DNA of 57,942 nucleotides from Pimelobacter simplex (GCA_016803235.1 JADCLI010000038.1:1-57942), one strand, 5' to 3'; positions 39,771 through 48,914 are shown, numbered from the stretch's first letter. Made by a program: numbers and translations. Notes: generated by a model from the sequence alone, not told the origin.

Positions 39771-41350
39771 AGGCGCCCCGTGGTGCGGGGATGCCGCTGC
39801 GCGGCGACCGGATCCACCGCTACGTCAACGCCTTCTGCCCGCTGTGCCACGAGGAGGAGCCGACCCGGCCCCTCGAGCAGGTGGCGCGACTCAGCGGGTG
39901 GCTGGTCGTCCGCGACGAGCGGGTGTGGCTCGAGCGCGGCTGCGCGCGCCACGGACTGGTCCGCACGCTGTACGACGAGTCGCCGGAGATCCTCACCTGG
40001 CTCGAGCAGTGGACGGCGCCGACGAAGGTCCACACCCCCGACCTGCTCGGCAACTTCGCCCCGGTGCCGGCGGCGTACGCCGACGGGCTGCCCGAGATGC
40101 AGACCCAGCACACCTGCATCCTGCTGACCGACCTGCTCGACCACTGCAACCTGAAGTGCCCCACCTGCTTCGCCGAGTCATCCCCTGCCCTGGCGAGCGT
40201 CGCCCCGCTGGCCGAGGTGCTCGCCTCGATCGACACCCGGATCTCCCGCGAGAACGGGCGCATCGACGTCCTGATGCTCTCGGGCGGGGAGCCCACGCTC
40301 TATCCGCACCTGGCCGAGCTCCTCGACGAGGTGGCGCAGCGCCCGGTCGTGCGGATCCTGGTCAACACCAACGGCCTGCTCATCGCCCGCGACGACGCGC
40401 TGCTCGACCTGCTCACCCGGCACCGCGAGCGGGTCGAGGTCTATCTGCAGTACGACGGCCAGAGCGCCGAGGCGTCCGCCCACCACCGCGGCGCCGACAT
40501 CCGGCGGTTCAAGGAGGACGCGATCGAGCGGCTGTCGAGCCGCGGTGTCTTCACGACGCTGACCATGACCGCCGCGCTCGGCGTCAACGACGACGAGATC
40601 GGGTTCGTGGTCAAGCGGGCCCTCGACACGCCGTACGTCGGCGGGGTGACGATCCAGCCGGTCTTCGGCAGCGGCCGGTCGAGCGGCATCGACCCGCTCG
40701 ACCGGCTCACCCACACCGGCGTGCTGGCCCGGCTCGGCCCGCAGACCGGCGGACTCGTCGGATGGCGCGACCTCACCGCGCTCCCGTGCAGCCACCCGCA
40801 CTGCTGTTCGGTGGGCTACCTGCTCCGCGACGACGCCGGGACCTGGCGCTCGCTGGTGTCGCTGATCGGGCCCGAGCGGCTCAAGCAGTGGCTCGACCTC
40901 GAGCCCGACCTGCTCGCCAACCGGATCGCCGACGACACCATCCCGGCCGACCTGCGGCGGGTCGTGAAGGACTCCCTGCTCGACCTGCTCTCGGAGCAGT
41001 CCAGCCTCAGCCATCCCTCGATGGCGAACATCTGGCGCGACATCTGCCAGACCTGCGACCTCGGCATCGGCACCCTGGCCACGCTGGCGGCCGCCCGGCT
41101 GCCGGGACAGCAACAGCGCCTGCGCCGCCTGCTCGGGGAACGCGTCCTGCGGGTCACGGTCAAGCCGTTCATGGACATGAACACGATGATCGAGGAACGG
41201 CTCACCCAGTGCTGCGTGCACGTGGCCACGGTCAACGACGCGACCGGCGGCCACCAGTGCGCCCCGTTCTGCGCGCTGCAGGCGTGGGAGCCGTTGGCCC
41301 GCACCCGGCTGTCGACGGCGACGGGGACCACGGGGGAGTCCGTCCGATGA
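39767..41350 (+). CDS. Radical SAM enzyme, MJ0619/Tes-like
   Basis: A 527-residue radical S-adenosylmethionine enzyme. The cluster motif is CNLKCPTC (Cys127, Cys131, Cys134), followed by LMLSGGEPTLYPHLAELLDE. The N-terminus has a cysteine pair FCPLC (Cys24, Cys27) and RGCARHG, the extra metal-binding start that marks the MJ0619-like group. That group contains the archaeal tetraether lipid synthase. The C-terminus carries more cysteines (LPCSHPHCCSVGY, ICQTCDLG, QCCVHV, HQCAPFC), probably for additional clusters. The overlap with the Lgt-like gene suggests joint action on a membrane lipid or lipoprotein (inference). Confidence 0.85.
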   Translation: MKAPRGAGMPLRGDRIHRYVNAFCPLCHEEEPTRPLEQVARLSGWLVVRDERVWLERGCARHGLVRTLYDESPEILTWLEQWTAPTKVHTPDLLGNFAPVPAAYADGLPEMQTQHTCILLTDLLDHCNLKCPTCFAESSPALASVAPLAEVLASIDTRISRENGRIDVLMLSGGEPTLYPHLAELLDEVAQRPVVRILVNTNGLLIARDDALLDLLTRHRERVEVYLQYDGQSAEASAHHRGADIRRFKEDAIERLSSRGVFTTLTMTAALGVNDDEIGFVVKRALDTPYVGGVTIQPVFGSGRSSGIDPLDRLTHTGVLARLGPQTGGLVGWRDLTALPCSHPHCCSVGYLLRDDAGTWRSLVSLIGPERLKQWLDLEPDLLANRIADDTIPADLRRVVKDSLLDLLSEQSSLSHPSMANIWRDICQTCDLGIGTLATLAAARLPGQQQRLRRLLGERVLRVTVKPFMDMNTMIEERLTQCCVHVATVNDATGGHQCAPFCALQAWEPLARTRLSTATGTTGESVR

Positions 41351-41655
41351 GCGCCGCGGACCGCGACCCGCGGCTGGTGACGCCGTCCCGGGTCGAGCCG
41401 ACCGACCGGACCGACGCGGAGCTGCCCGACCCGCTGCGGCTGTGCGTCTTCGCGACGGTGGCGCTGCTCGGCTGGCTGCTCGGGCCGGTGGCGCTGCTCG
41501 TCTTCGCGGCCCTCGGGTTCGTCGGCTACGCCCGGGCCCGCCGGGCCGGGCTGCTGCGGTCGCGGTGCCTGCTGGGCGACACCCGGCTGGTGCTGGCCTA
41601 CCTCGCCGCGCTCGTCGTCGCGGGTGGGGTCGGCGTGTGGTGGTGGATACGGTGA
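41347..41655 (+). CDS. Small membrane protein coupled to the radical SAM gene
   Basis: A 102-residue protein with a charged cytosolic N-terminus (SAADRDPRLVTPSRVEPTDR) and two to three membrane segments (LCVFATVALLGWLLGPVALLV continuing through LGFVGYARA, and LAYLAALVVAGGVGVWWWI). No family recognised. Its ATG overlaps the radical SAM stop (ATGA), making it the third translationally coupled gene of the lgt-like module. It may help anchor the radical SAM enzyme at the membrane (inference). Confidence 0.78.
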   Translation: MSAADRDPRLVTPSRVEPTDRTDAELPDPLRLCVFATVALLGWLLGPVALLVFAALGFVGYARARRAGLLRSRCLLGDTRLVLAYLAALVVAGGVGVWWWIR

Positions 41656-41665
41656 AGGAGTCGAG

Positions 41666-42037
41666 ATGAGCCAGCAGTTCCCTCCCGGGTCCTTCCCGCC
41701 GCCGGCGGCGCAGCGACCGCCGGACTCGACCAACAAGCTGCTCGGCTACCTGCTCGGTGGGCTGTTGATCGGGCCGCTGCTCGCCGTGGCCTGCCCGCTC
41801 CTGGGGCTGGCGATCGGCAGCGCGTTCTCGACGCGGGCCAACGACTACGACGGCACGCCGATCGGGATCGGCGTCGTCGCCGGGATCCTGCTCCCGCTCC
41901 TCCTGCCGATCCCGTTCCTCACCCGGCCGGCGACCCGGCCCTGGGGTGTCGGCATGCTGGCCGGGGCGGCGCTGACCATGATCGTGTTCGGCGGGCTGTG
42001 CGCGGGGTTCATCTACCTGCTCTCCCAGGGCTCCTGA
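41666..42037 (+). CDS. Membrane protein with proline-rich N-terminus
   Basis: A 123-residue protein: a Pro/Gln-rich cytosolic start (SQQFPPGSFPPPAAQRPPDS) followed by three hydrophobic segments (LGYLLGGLLIGPLLAVACPL, IGIGVVAGILLPLLLPIPF, VGMLAGAALTMIVFGGLCAG). No family recognised. GAAGGAG, which overlaps the previous gene's stop, lies 5 nt upstream of ATG 41666, so it is co-transcribed with the Lgt/radical SAM module. The hairpin at 42036-42081 closes the operon. Confidence 0.78.
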   Translation: MSQQFPPGSFPPPAAQRPPDSTNKLLGYLLGGLLIGPLLAVACPLLGLAIGSAFSTRANDYDGTPIGIGVVAGILLPLLLPIPFLTRPATRPWGVGMLAGAALTMIVFGGLCAGFIYLLSQGS

Positions 42038-42081
42038 CCGCGACCCTCCCCTCCCCCGACCGGGGAGGAAGGGTCGCGGTC
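42036..42081 (+). terminator. Terminator after the Lgt/radical SAM module
   Basis: GACCGCGACCCT pairs with AGGGTCGCGGTC and the interior CCTCCCC pairs with GGGGAGG, giving a long stem that starts within the stop codon at 42035-42037. Confidence 0.8.
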
Positions 42082-42098
42082 GCCGCGGCCCGGCGTGC

Positions 42099-42264
42099 CT
42101 AGGCCGTGTCTCCCATTTCCTGGCGGCGCCCGGGCCGCCCAGCACGCACGCTGGCGGCGTTGCCGACGCTCGACGTGCGCCCAGCATGCCTTCGCGCCGG
42201 CGCCTTGCCATCGCACGCACTGGACGACCCGGCCATCCACCGCGAAATGGGAGACACGGCCTAG
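42099..42264. repeat. 166-bp MITE-like element with perfect 21-bp inverted arms
   Basis: The left arm 42099-42119 (begins CTAGGCCGTGTCTCCC) is exactly inverted at 42244-42264. The core 42142-42220 is a near copy of 28359-28438. The right arm contains the hpaB stop codon (42261-42263). No open frame of its own. It fills the gap between the convergent membrane-protein and hpaB genes. Confidence 0.85.
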
Positions 42265-43853
42265 AAGAGGTCGGGCACCGTCCATCCGTCGAGGTCGTAC
42301 TCGCCGAGGAACTCGTCGGCGAAGCCCTTCATCCGGTCGACGATGCCGCGGTTCTGGGCGGCGAAGAGCAGCTCGGCCTTCACGTTCTCGTGGTTGCCGG
42401 AGTAGTTGCGCTCGTACAGCTCGTGGCGCCCCCCGAACTCGGTGCCGATCGAGTCCCACAGCGCCTTCATGACCTTGACCCGGTCGACGGCGGTGATCCC
42501 GTTGGAGCCGCGAACGTACTTGTCGAGGTAGGGGCGGACCTCCGCGGACTTGAAGTCGGCGGCACCGGAGGGCAGGTAGATCAGGCCGGAGGCCACGTCC
42601 TGCTCGATGATCTCCTTGACCCGCGGGTACCCGTGGATCATGAACATCCGGTAGGTCAGCCCGTACTCCAGCTTCGGGATCACCGCGTCACCGACCCACG
42701 GCTCGGGGTCGCGGGCCATCGACTCGGTGAGCGACCAGAAGAGGTTGCGCCAGCCGATGACCTCGCCGACCCGGGTCTGCACACCGCGGAAGTCGCCGGA
42801 GCCCGTGGTCTCGAGGGCCTTCATCAGCAGGCCGGCGATGAAGTCGAGCTTGACCGCGAGGCGGGTGCAGCCCTGGAAGGTGAACCGCGGCAGGAAGCCG
42901 GACTGCGGGAAGAACGCGTTGATCCGGTCGACGTCGCCGTACATGAAGACGTTCTCCCAGGGCACCAGCACCTTGTCGAAGACGAAGATGGTGTCGTTCT
43001 CGTCCATCCGGCTCGAGAGCGGGTAGTCGAACGGGGTGCCGTTCTGGGCGGCCTGCTGGGTGTACGACGTGCGACAGATCAGCTTCACCCCCGGCGCGTC
43101 CATGGGCACGGTGCAGATCAGCGCGAACTGCTTCTTGCGGATCGGCAGGCCGTAGTGGGCGATGAAGTTGTAGTTGGTGATCGCCGAGCCGGTCGCGACC
43201 ACCTTCGCGCCGGACACGACCAGTCCGGCGTCGGTCTCCTTCTCGACCTTCATGTAGACGTCGCCGACCTCGTCCGGCGGCAGGTTGCGGTCCACGGGCG
43301 GGTTGATGATCGCGTGGTTCCAGTAGAGGACCTTCTCCTGCGACTCGCGGTACCAGCGCTCGGCGTTGGCCTCGAAGGGCGCGTAGAGCTCCTTGTTGGC
43401 GTGCAGGGTGCCGAGGAAGGACGCCTTGTAGTCGGGGCTGCGCCCCATCCAGCCCCACGTCATCCTCGCCCAGCGGGCGATCGCGTCGCGCTCCTTGAGC
43501 AGGTCCGCCGACGAGGTCGGGGTCTTGAAGAACGGCATCGTCACGCCGCCGTTGCCGGTGTCGGTGGGCACGGTCAGCTCGTCGACGTGAGGGCCGGTGT
43601 GGAGGGCGTCGTACAGCCGGGCCGTCATCCGGATCGGGTTGCGGAACGCCACGTGCGTGGTGACGTCCTCGACCCGCTCGCCGTTGAGGTAGATCTCGCG
43701 GCCGTCGCGCAGGCTCTCGACGTACTCGTCGCCGGTCATCGGTCGCGAGGCGAAGTTGGCCTGCTGGTTGGCGGGCGAGCCGGCAGCGGGGTTGACGGTC
43801 GGCGGGCCGTCGTCGTGGGCGGCGCCGGCCTCGGGCGCGAGGGTGTCGGTCAT
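42261..43853 (-). CDS. hpaB: 4-hydroxyphenylacetate 3-monooxygenase, oxygenase component
   Basis: A 530-residue FADH2-dependent aromatic hydroxylase of the HpaB family, which ortho-hydroxylates phenols such as 4-hydroxyphenylacetate using reduced flavin from HpaC. Family landmarks include [20 protein letters not shown] near the N-terminus, [17 protein letters not shown], the flavin/substrate region [32 protein letters not shown] and the C-terminal [17 protein letters not shown]. An AGGAGA precedes ATG 43853. It starts 11 nt after the hpaC stop, so hpaC and hpaB are co-transcribed, presumably under the divergent AraC regulator. The exact phenol cannot be read from sequence. Confidence 0.92.
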   Translation of the reverse strand: MTDTLAPEAGAAHDDGPPTVNPAAGSPANQQANFASRPMTGDEYVESLRDGREIYLNGERVEDVTTHVAFRNPIRMTARLYDALHTGPHVDELTVPTDTGNGGVTMPFFKTPTSSADLLKERDAIARWARMTWGWMGRSPDYKASFLGTLHANKELYAPFEANAERWYRESQEKVLYWNHAIINPPVDRNLPPDEVGDVYMKVEKETDAGLVVSGAKVVATGSAITNYNFIAHYGLPIRKKQFALICTVPMDAPGVKLICRTSYTQQAAQNGTPFDYPLSSRMDENDTIFVFDKVLVPWENVFMYGDVDRINAFFPQSGFLPRFTFQGCTRLAVKLDFIAGLLMKALETTGSGDFRGVQTRVGEVIGWRNLFWSLTESMARDPEPWVGDAVIPKLEYGLTYRMFMIHGYPRVKEIIEQDVASGLIYLPSGAADFKSAEVRPYLDKYVRGSNGITAVDRVKVMKALWDSIGTEFGGRHELYERNYSGNHENVKAELLFAAQNRGIVDRMKGFADEFLGEYDLDGWTVPDLF

Positions 43854-43864
43854 CTCGGTTCTCC

Positions 43865-44410
43865 TCAGTAGTGGGTGTCGGCCGGCACGAGCGCGCCGAA
43901 CCAGCTGGTGTGGGGGTCGTCCTGGCAGCCGAGCCAGACGACGTCCGACGAGCGGCGGCCAATCTGGTGGAAGGCGCTGTCGTGGAAGAGCAGCGGACGA
44001 CGGTCGGTGCTGACGACGTCGACCACCTCGCCGAGGAACAGCAGGTGGTCGCCGCCGTCGTCGGTGCGGTGTGCGCGGCAGGTGAGGGTGGCCGCCGTGC
44101 CGCGCAGCGAGGGTGCGGTGCCGCCGTCGCGCCAGGGGAGCGGCTCGGGGCGGGGCCGGCCCGCGAAGTGCATCGCGATGTCGACCTGGTCGGCGGCGAG
44201 CACGTTGACGGCGAAGGACGCGCCGTCGAGGTACGCCGCCGCCTTCGACGTGCGGGTCAGCGCCACCTGGACCAGCGGCGGGTCCAGGGAGATCGGCGTG
44301 AACGCGGTGACTGTCGCACCGTGGTGGGCACCGTCGGGGGTGCGGCAGGTGATGACGGTGACGCCGGTCGCGAAGCGGCCGAAGGTCGAGCGCAGCGTGC
44401 GCGGGTCCAT
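43865..44410 (-). CDS. hpaC: Flavin reductase partner of HpaB
   Basis: A 181-residue flavin:NAD(P)H reductase that supplies reduced FAD to the oxygenase. It has the flavin reductase-like fold: [59 protein letters not shown] and [19 protein letters not shown] with the C-terminal [18 protein letters not shown] precedes ATG 44410. It is first gene of the operon, divergent from the AraC-type regulator; the ~200-bp gap holds an imperfect inverted repeat at 44518-44560. Confidence 0.92.
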   Translation of the reverse strand: MDPRTLRSTFGRFATGVTVITCRTPDGAHHGATVTAFTPISLDPPLVQVALTRTSKAAAYLDGASFAVNVLAADQVDIAMHFAGRPRPEPLPWRDGGTAPSLRGTAATLTCRAHRTDDGGDHLLFLGEVVDVVSTDRRPLLFHDSAFHQIGRRSSDVVWLGCQDDPHTSWFGALVPADTHY

Positions 44411-44517
44411 GGCTCCTCCTCGTCGTTCGGGACCTCGGTGGTTCGGGGTCGGATCGGTGGTGGACGGGGACGCTAGGCCGGTACGACGACGGCGGCGATC
44501 CGCTGCGCGAACCGCCT

Positions 44518-44560
44518 GTCCGCAATGCGCACCGGGGTCGCTCGAGTGCGTTTTCCGGAC
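44518..44560. promoter_or_regulatory. Imperfect inverted repeat, candidate AraC-protein operator
   Basis: GTCCGCAATGCGCAC (44518-44532) is an imperfect inverted copy of GTGCGTTTTCCGGAC (44546-44560), most bases matching. It lies in the hpaC/araC-type divergent region, just upstream of TACTGT (44574-44579), the probable -10 of the regulator gene. The remainder of 44411-44614 has no gene. Confidence 0.5.
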
Positions 44561-44614
44561 AACGTCGCGCCGGTACTGTGAGGGGCGTCACCTGGCGAGA
44601 AGGGGGTGAACCGC

Positions 44615-45544
44615 GTGACCGGCACACTGACCGCGTCGTCCGACGAGCTGGGCGACTTCTCCGACGCCGTCGCGCGCGCCTACTTCCCCCACGACCTGGC
44701 GATCAAGCGGAGCCCGGCGGGGCCGGCAGACCTGCGCGCCGTCGACCTCGGACCCGTGCGCCTGGCCCGGATCGGCTGGGGCTCGGAGGTCGCCGTCGAG
44801 TCCGACCACCCCGGCGCCTGGGCGGTCAACGTGCCGCGCAGCGGCGTGCTCGAGGCCACCGTCGGCGGCCACCACGTGCTCTCGCTCGACGGACAGGCCA
44901 CCGTCTGCCCGCCCGACGAGCACACCCGGATGACCCGCTGGTCGGCCGACTGCTCGATCGTCGGGATGCGGGTCGAGCGCACCTACCTCGCCGAGGAGGT
45001 GACCGCGCTGGTCGGGCTGACCACCGACCGGCTGCCCGCCCAGGTCGACCTGCGCACCGACGGAGGTCGCGCCTGGATCGGCCTGCTCGGCTCGATCGGC
45101 ACCGAGGCGCTGCGCAACCCCGTCCTGGTCCGTGACGAGCGGGTCGGTCGCCGCCTTGCCGGCACCCTGACCGCCGCGTTCGTCGCCGCCTGCTTCCCCG
45201 AGGAGCCGGGCTGCGGCACGATCCGGCCGCGGATCGTCTCGCGCGTGGTCGAGGCGATGGAGGCCGACCCGGCGCGGGACTGGACCGCGGCCGAGCTGGC
45301 CGCCGAGTCCGGCGTCGGGATCCGCCGCTTGCAGCAGGGCTTCCAGCGCTACCTCGGCCGCACGCCGACCCAGCAGCTGCTGACCATCCGGCTCGAGCGG
45401 GTGCACGCCGACCTGCTCGCGGGCGGTGTCGACAGCGTCTCCGAGGTCGCCACCCGATGGGGCTTCGCGCACCTCGGCCGGTTCGCCGCCTCCTACCGCG
45501 AGCGGTACGGCGTGGCACCGTCCGTCACGCTGCGCGGGCGGTAG
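44615..45544 (+). CDS. AraC/XylS-family transcriptional regulator
   Basis: A 309-residue regulator. The N-terminal ~200 residues form an AraC-binding-domain-like sensor of the AraC_binding_2 type ([18 protein letters not shown], then [19 protein letters not shown], then [20 protein letters not shown]). The C-terminal two helix-turn-helices read [20 protein letters not shown] (first) and [20 protein letters not shown] (second), ending [13 protein letters not shown] 44615 is chosen for AAGGGGG 8 nt upstream; another GTG at 44606 overlaps that site. Divergent from hpaC-hpaB, which it probably activates in response to an aromatic compound. Confidence 0.9.
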   Translation: MTGTLTASSDELGDFSDAVARAYFPHDLAIKRSPAGPADLRAVDLGPVRLARIGWGSEVAVESDHPGAWAVNVPRSGVLEATVGGHHVLSLDGQATVCPPDEHTRMTRWSADCSIVGMRVERTYLAEEVTALVGLTTDRLPAQVDLRTDGGRAWIGLLGSIGTEALRNPVLVRDERVGRRLAGTLTAAFVAACFPEEPGCGTIRPRIVSRVVEAMEADPARDWTAAELAAESGVGIRRLQQGFQRYLGRTPTQQLLTIRLERVHADLLAGGVDSVSEVATRWGFAHLGRFAASYRERYGVAPSVTLRGR

Positions 45545-46907
45545 TCCGCTCCAAGGTGGCGAGCGCTCCCGCGACCAGGCAGATCCCGGCCATGGTCAGG
45601 CCGGTGGCGCGGAAGGCGCCGGCGTCCGCGCCCCACGTCTCGAGCAGCGCCACGGTGAGCGCCGAGCCGACCGAGAAGCCGAGGTAGCGCAGCAGCTGGT
45701 TGAACGCCATCGCGCTGCTCGTCTCCTCCGCGGCGACGTTCGGCACGATCAGCATCGCCATCGACGAGAAGGTGAGGCCACCGCCCAGCCCGCCGACGGC
45801 CATGGCGAGGAACGTCTGCCACACGGCGTCGTGCCACGCGACGAGGATCAGCAGCGACGAGCCGAACACCACGCAGCCGAGGGGCAGCAGCAACCGGCTG
45901 CCGACGCCGCGCGCCATGACGAGCGCGATCCGGTTGGACGCGATGCTCGCGACGGCGTACGGCACCAGGGCGAGACCGCTCACCGCGACACCGGCGTCCA
46001 GGCCGAAACCGGCGGAGCCGTCGGCCTGGAGGACGACGACGACCAGCGTGAACAGCCCGTAGAGGCTGACGCTGATCGCGACCGTGACGGCGTTGGGGGC
46101 TCGCACGCCGCGGCGCGTCGCGGTCCGGAGGTCGACGAGTGACGAGCGGCCGCGCCGGGCCCGGCCGGCACTCCACCCGACCCACGCCAGCACGAGCAGG
46201 AGGCCCCCGCCGCCGGCGAGCACGGTCGGCGGCGTCGTCCAGCCCCACCGCTCGCCCTGGCTCACGGCCAGCAGCAGGCCGAGCGTGCCGGTGCACAGCA
46301 GCACGGCCCCGCCGACGTCGACCGGCTGGCGTGCGCTGTCGGGTGCCGACGGCAGGTGGCGCAGCGCGAGAAGGGTCGCGGTGCCGATCAGCCCGGCACC
46401 GAACGCGTAGGCGCCGCCGATCCCGAAGTGGTCGGCGACGAGCGAGGACACCGGATAGCCGAGACCTGCTCCGCTCACGGTCGCCACCGACAGCAGGGCC
46501 AGCCGGGACAGCAGCTCCGGGCCGGACCACAGGTCCCTGGCGACGGCGAAGGCGAGGGGAGCCAGCGCCATGCCGACGCCCTGCAGCGCGCGGCCCGCGA
46601 TCATCGGGCCGATGCCGAGGGGGAGGGCGCTCAGCACGGTACCGGCGAGGACGACGACCAGTCCTCCGAGGAGCACCGGACGACGCCGGCGGCCGGTCCC
46701 CAGCCGACCGAGCACCGGGGTCACGACGGCGCCGGCGAGCAGCGCGGCGGTCAGCACCCACTGTGCCGTGGAGAGCGGCACATGCTGCTCCTCGGCGACC
46801 GTCGGCACGAGGGGAGCGCCGAGACTGCTGACGACGCCGGTGACGACGGTGATCGCGGCCAGGGTCGCGAACTGCACGCTGGTTCCCTGGTCGGCGCTGG
46901 ACGGCAC
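45525..46907 (-). CDS. MFS transporter, DHA2-like drug exporter
   Basis: A 460-residue major facilitator protein with about 14 hydrophobic segments. The motif-A loop is LGRLGTGRRRRPVLLGGLVV and the motif-C-like helix is SGAGLGYPVSSLVA, as in multidrug exporters of the DHA2 group. Its stop lies 20 bp inside the 3' end of the convergent AraC-type gene, an unusually tight overlap. GTG 46907 has no clear ribosome binding site. The substrate is unknown; export of an aromatic made or degraded by HpaBC is only a positional guess. Confidence 0.88.
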   Translation of the reverse strand: MPSSADQGTSVQFATLAAITVVTGVVSSLGAPLVPTVAEEQHVPLSTAQWVLTAALLAGAVVTPVLGRLGTGRRRRPVLLGGLVVVLAGTVLSALPLGIGPMIAGRALQGVGMALAPLAFAVARDLWSGPELLSRLALLSVATVSGAGLGYPVSSLVADHFGIGGAYAFGAGLIGTATLLALRHLPSAPDSARQPVDVGGAVLLCTGTLGLLLAVSQGERWGWTTPPTVLAGGGGLLLVLAWVGWSAGRARRGRSSLVDLRTATRRGVRAPNAVTVAISVSLYGLFTLVVVVLQADGSAGFGLDAGVAVSGLALVPYAVASIASNRIALVMARGVGSRLLLPLGCVVFGSSLLILVAWHDAVWQTFLAMAVGGLGGGLTFSSMAMLIVPNVAAEETSSAMAFNQLLRYLGFSVGSALTVALLETWGADAGAFRATGLTMAGICLVAGALATLERTTARAA

Positions 46908-46970
46908 GCCTGATGGTCTCAGGGAGCGGCTGCCCGCTGCGCGGGACTTCCGCTCGGCGGCACCGAGGCG

Positions 46971-48236
46971 TCAGCCGCTCTCGCGGGCGGCGGCCGCGCG
47001 GCGCTCGAGGAGGGAGCGCTCGTCGCCGTTGCGGGTACGACGAGCCGCCTCGTCGAACTCCGCTGCGGCCTCGGCGCTCCGCCCGGCCCGCTCGAGCAGG
47101 TCGCCGCGCACGCTCGGCAGCAGCGGGGAGTCGCGCAGCGCGTCGGCCGGCACGTCGGCGAGGACCGCGAGTCCGGCGTCCGGGCCGGACGCGCGTCCGT
47201 GGGCGACGGCGCGGTTGACCTCGACGACCGGACCCGGAGCGGCGGCCGCCAGCACGTCGTACAGGCGGGCGATGCGAGGCCAGTCGGTGGCCGCGGCGCT
47301 GCCGGCCTTCGCGTGCTCGGCGGCGATCGCTGCCTGGAGGTAGTAGCGGCCGACGGGCACGCCGCGCGCGGCGATCTCCTCGGCCCGGCGCAGGGCGGCG
47401 AGGCCGCGACGGATCAGCAGCGCGTCCCAGCGGCCGCGGTCCTGGTCGTCGAGGAGAACGGGGGCTCCGTCGGCGTCGGTGCGGGCCGGGAGCCGGGAGC
47501 CCTGCAGCTCGAGCAGCGCCTGCAGGCCGTGGACCTCGGGCTCGTCGGGCGCGATGCCTGCGAGGAGCCGGGCCAGCCGGATCCCCTCCTGGGCCAGGTC
47601 GGGGCGGGTCCAGTCGTCACCCGCCGTGGCGACGTACCCCTCCGTGAAGACGAGGTAGACGACCGCCATCACGTCGTCGAGCCGCTGGGTGCGCTCGGCG
47701 CCGGTCGGCAGCTCGAGCTCGGCGCCGGCCGCGGTGAGGGTCTTCTTGGCGCGCGAGATCCGCTGGCCCATCGTGGTGCTCGGCACGAGGAAGCCGCGGG
47801 CGATCTCGTCGGTGGTCAGGCCGCCGACCAGGCGCAGGGTCAGCGCGGCGCGCGACTCGGGCGTCAGCGCGGGGTGGCAGCACAGGAAGACCAGCCGCAG
47901 GACGTCGTCCTCGATGTGGTCCACCTGGGACTCCAGGTCGGGCATCGGGCTCACCTCCTCCGCGGCGTGGCCGAGCTCCTCGGTCTTGCGGCGCAGCGTC
48001 TCGGCGCGCCGGATGTGGTCGATGCCGCGGCGCTTGGCGGTCGTCATCAGCCAGGCGCCCGGGTTGTCGGGCACGCCGGCCCTCGGCCACTGCTCGAGGG
48101 CGGCGACGAGTGCGTCCTGCGCGAGGTCCTCGGCGAGGTCGACGTCGCGGGTCATCCGCGCCAGCGCGCCGACCAGACGCGCCGACTCGTGTCGCCAAGT
48201 GGCGGTGATCGTGTCGGCGGTGGTGGCGTCGGCCAT
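46971..48236 (-). CDS. ECF42-type sigma factor with C-terminal TPR-like extension
   Basis: A 421-residue sigma factor. Region 2 reads LVGALARMTRDVDLAEDLAQ through WLMTTAKRRGIDHIRR, and region 4 reads LRLVGGLTTDEIARGFLVP, then TTMGQRISRAKKTL. The long helical C-terminus (~200-421; TRPDLAQEGIRLARLLAGIA, RYYLQAAIAAEHAKAG, RDSPLLPSVRGDLLERAGR) is the DUF6596/TPR-like extension that defines ECF42. That group is known to pair with DGPF/YCII-domain genes instead of an anti-sigma factor, and one lies directly upstream. ATG 48236 has TAGGCT 6 nt before it (leaderless), so it can also be transcribed on its own. Confidence 0.93.
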   Translation of the reverse strand: MADATTADTITATWRHESARLVGALARMTRDVDLAEDLAQDALVAALEQWPRAGVPDNPGAWLMTTAKRRGIDHIRRAETLRRKTEELGHAAEEVSPMPDLESQVDHIEDDVLRLVFLCCHPALTPESRAALTLRLVGGLTTDEIARGFLVPSTTMGQRISRAKKTLTAAGAELELPTGAERTQRLDDVMAVVYLVFTEGYVATAGDDWTRPDLAQEGIRLARLLAGIAPDEPEVHGLQALLELQGSRLPARTDADGAPVLLDDQDRGRWDALLIRRGLAALRRAEEIAARGVPVGRYYLQAAIAAEHAKAGSAAATDWPRIARLYDVLAAAAPGPVVEVNRAVAHGRASGPDAGLAVLADVPADALRDSPLLPSVRGDLLERAGRSAEAAAEFDEAARRTRNGDERSLLERRAAAARESG

Positions 48237-48295
48237 GCGGCCAGCCTAGGGCTGGCCGCACGGCGACGACGTGGGTGCGGTGGGGCGTCCCGCGC

Positions 48296-48679
48296 TCAGG
48301 CCTCAGCGGCGGCCGGCGGCTCGTCCGCGACCTGTCGCAGGGTCGCGACCATCTGGCACTCGGGCCAGTGCTTGGCGTGCAGGGCGGCGAACTCCTCCTG
48401 GTTGGCGATCGCCTCCTCGAGGGTGTCGTACTGCAGCAGCGCCCAGCCGCCCACGGCCTCCCGGGCCTCGGCGTACGGGCCGTCGACCCGGGTGACCTCG
48501 CCGGTGCGGACCACGAAGTTCACGGCGTCCTCGAGGCCGAACAGCCCGCCGCCGTCGAGGAAGTGGCCCTTCTGCGCCTGCTCCCCGATGTAGGCGTCCA
48601 TCGCGTCGAACAGCGCCTGCGGCGGGTTGCCCTGTCCCTCTTCCATCCGCACGAGTCCCATGAAACGCGGCATCGTCAT
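48296..48679 (-). CDS. YCII/DGPF-domain protein, partner of the ECF42 sigma factor
   Basis: A 125-127-residue ferredoxin-like YCII domain protein (PRFMGLVRMEEGQGNPPQAL, then FVVRTGEVTRVDGPYAEARE, then AVGGWALLQYDTLEEAIANQ). The VDGPYAE segment is the DGPF-type signature that gives the family its name. Such genes neighbour ECF42 sigma factors and are their typical regulatory targets. Two starts, ATG 48679 and ATG 48673, are six bases apart; the second has better spacing (about 9 nt) to AAGGA and begins MPRFMG, as usual for the family. The biochemical role is unknown. Confidence 0.88.
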   Translation of the reverse strand: MTMPRFMGLVRMEEGQGNPPQALFDAMDAYIGEQAQKGHFLDGGGLFGLEDAVNFVVRTGEVTRVDGPYAEAREAVGGWALLQYDTLEEAIANQEEFAALHAKHWPECQMVATLRQVADEPPAAAEA

Positions 48680-48781
48680 CAGTCCTTCGGTTCGTTGGTG
48701 GGTGACTTACGAACCTACGTCGAACGGCCGGTCGGGCTTTCGACATCGACTGCGAGAAAAGATTCCGCGGTGGTCGAGCGA

Positions 48782-48903
48782 AGTTCGTCGAGTAGCTGCG
48801 AGCGCTGACGAGCGGCGTATCGACACGCCTTACCTGCGTCTCGATGCATCTTCGCTCGTCTCTCACGACAGATCGCCCGGGGGGTCGGGCTACTCGACGA
48901 ACT
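48782..48903. repeat. 122-bp element with 14-bp perfect inverted ends
   Basis: AGTTCGTCGAGTAG (48782-48795) is exactly inverted at CTACTCGACGAACT (48890-48903). The interior has smaller palindromes. It lies in the gene-free gap between the YCII gene and the icmF stop (48915). It may act as terminator for icmF or be a mobile-type short repeat. Confidence 0.7.
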
Positions 48904-48914
48904 CACGGGTTCGG

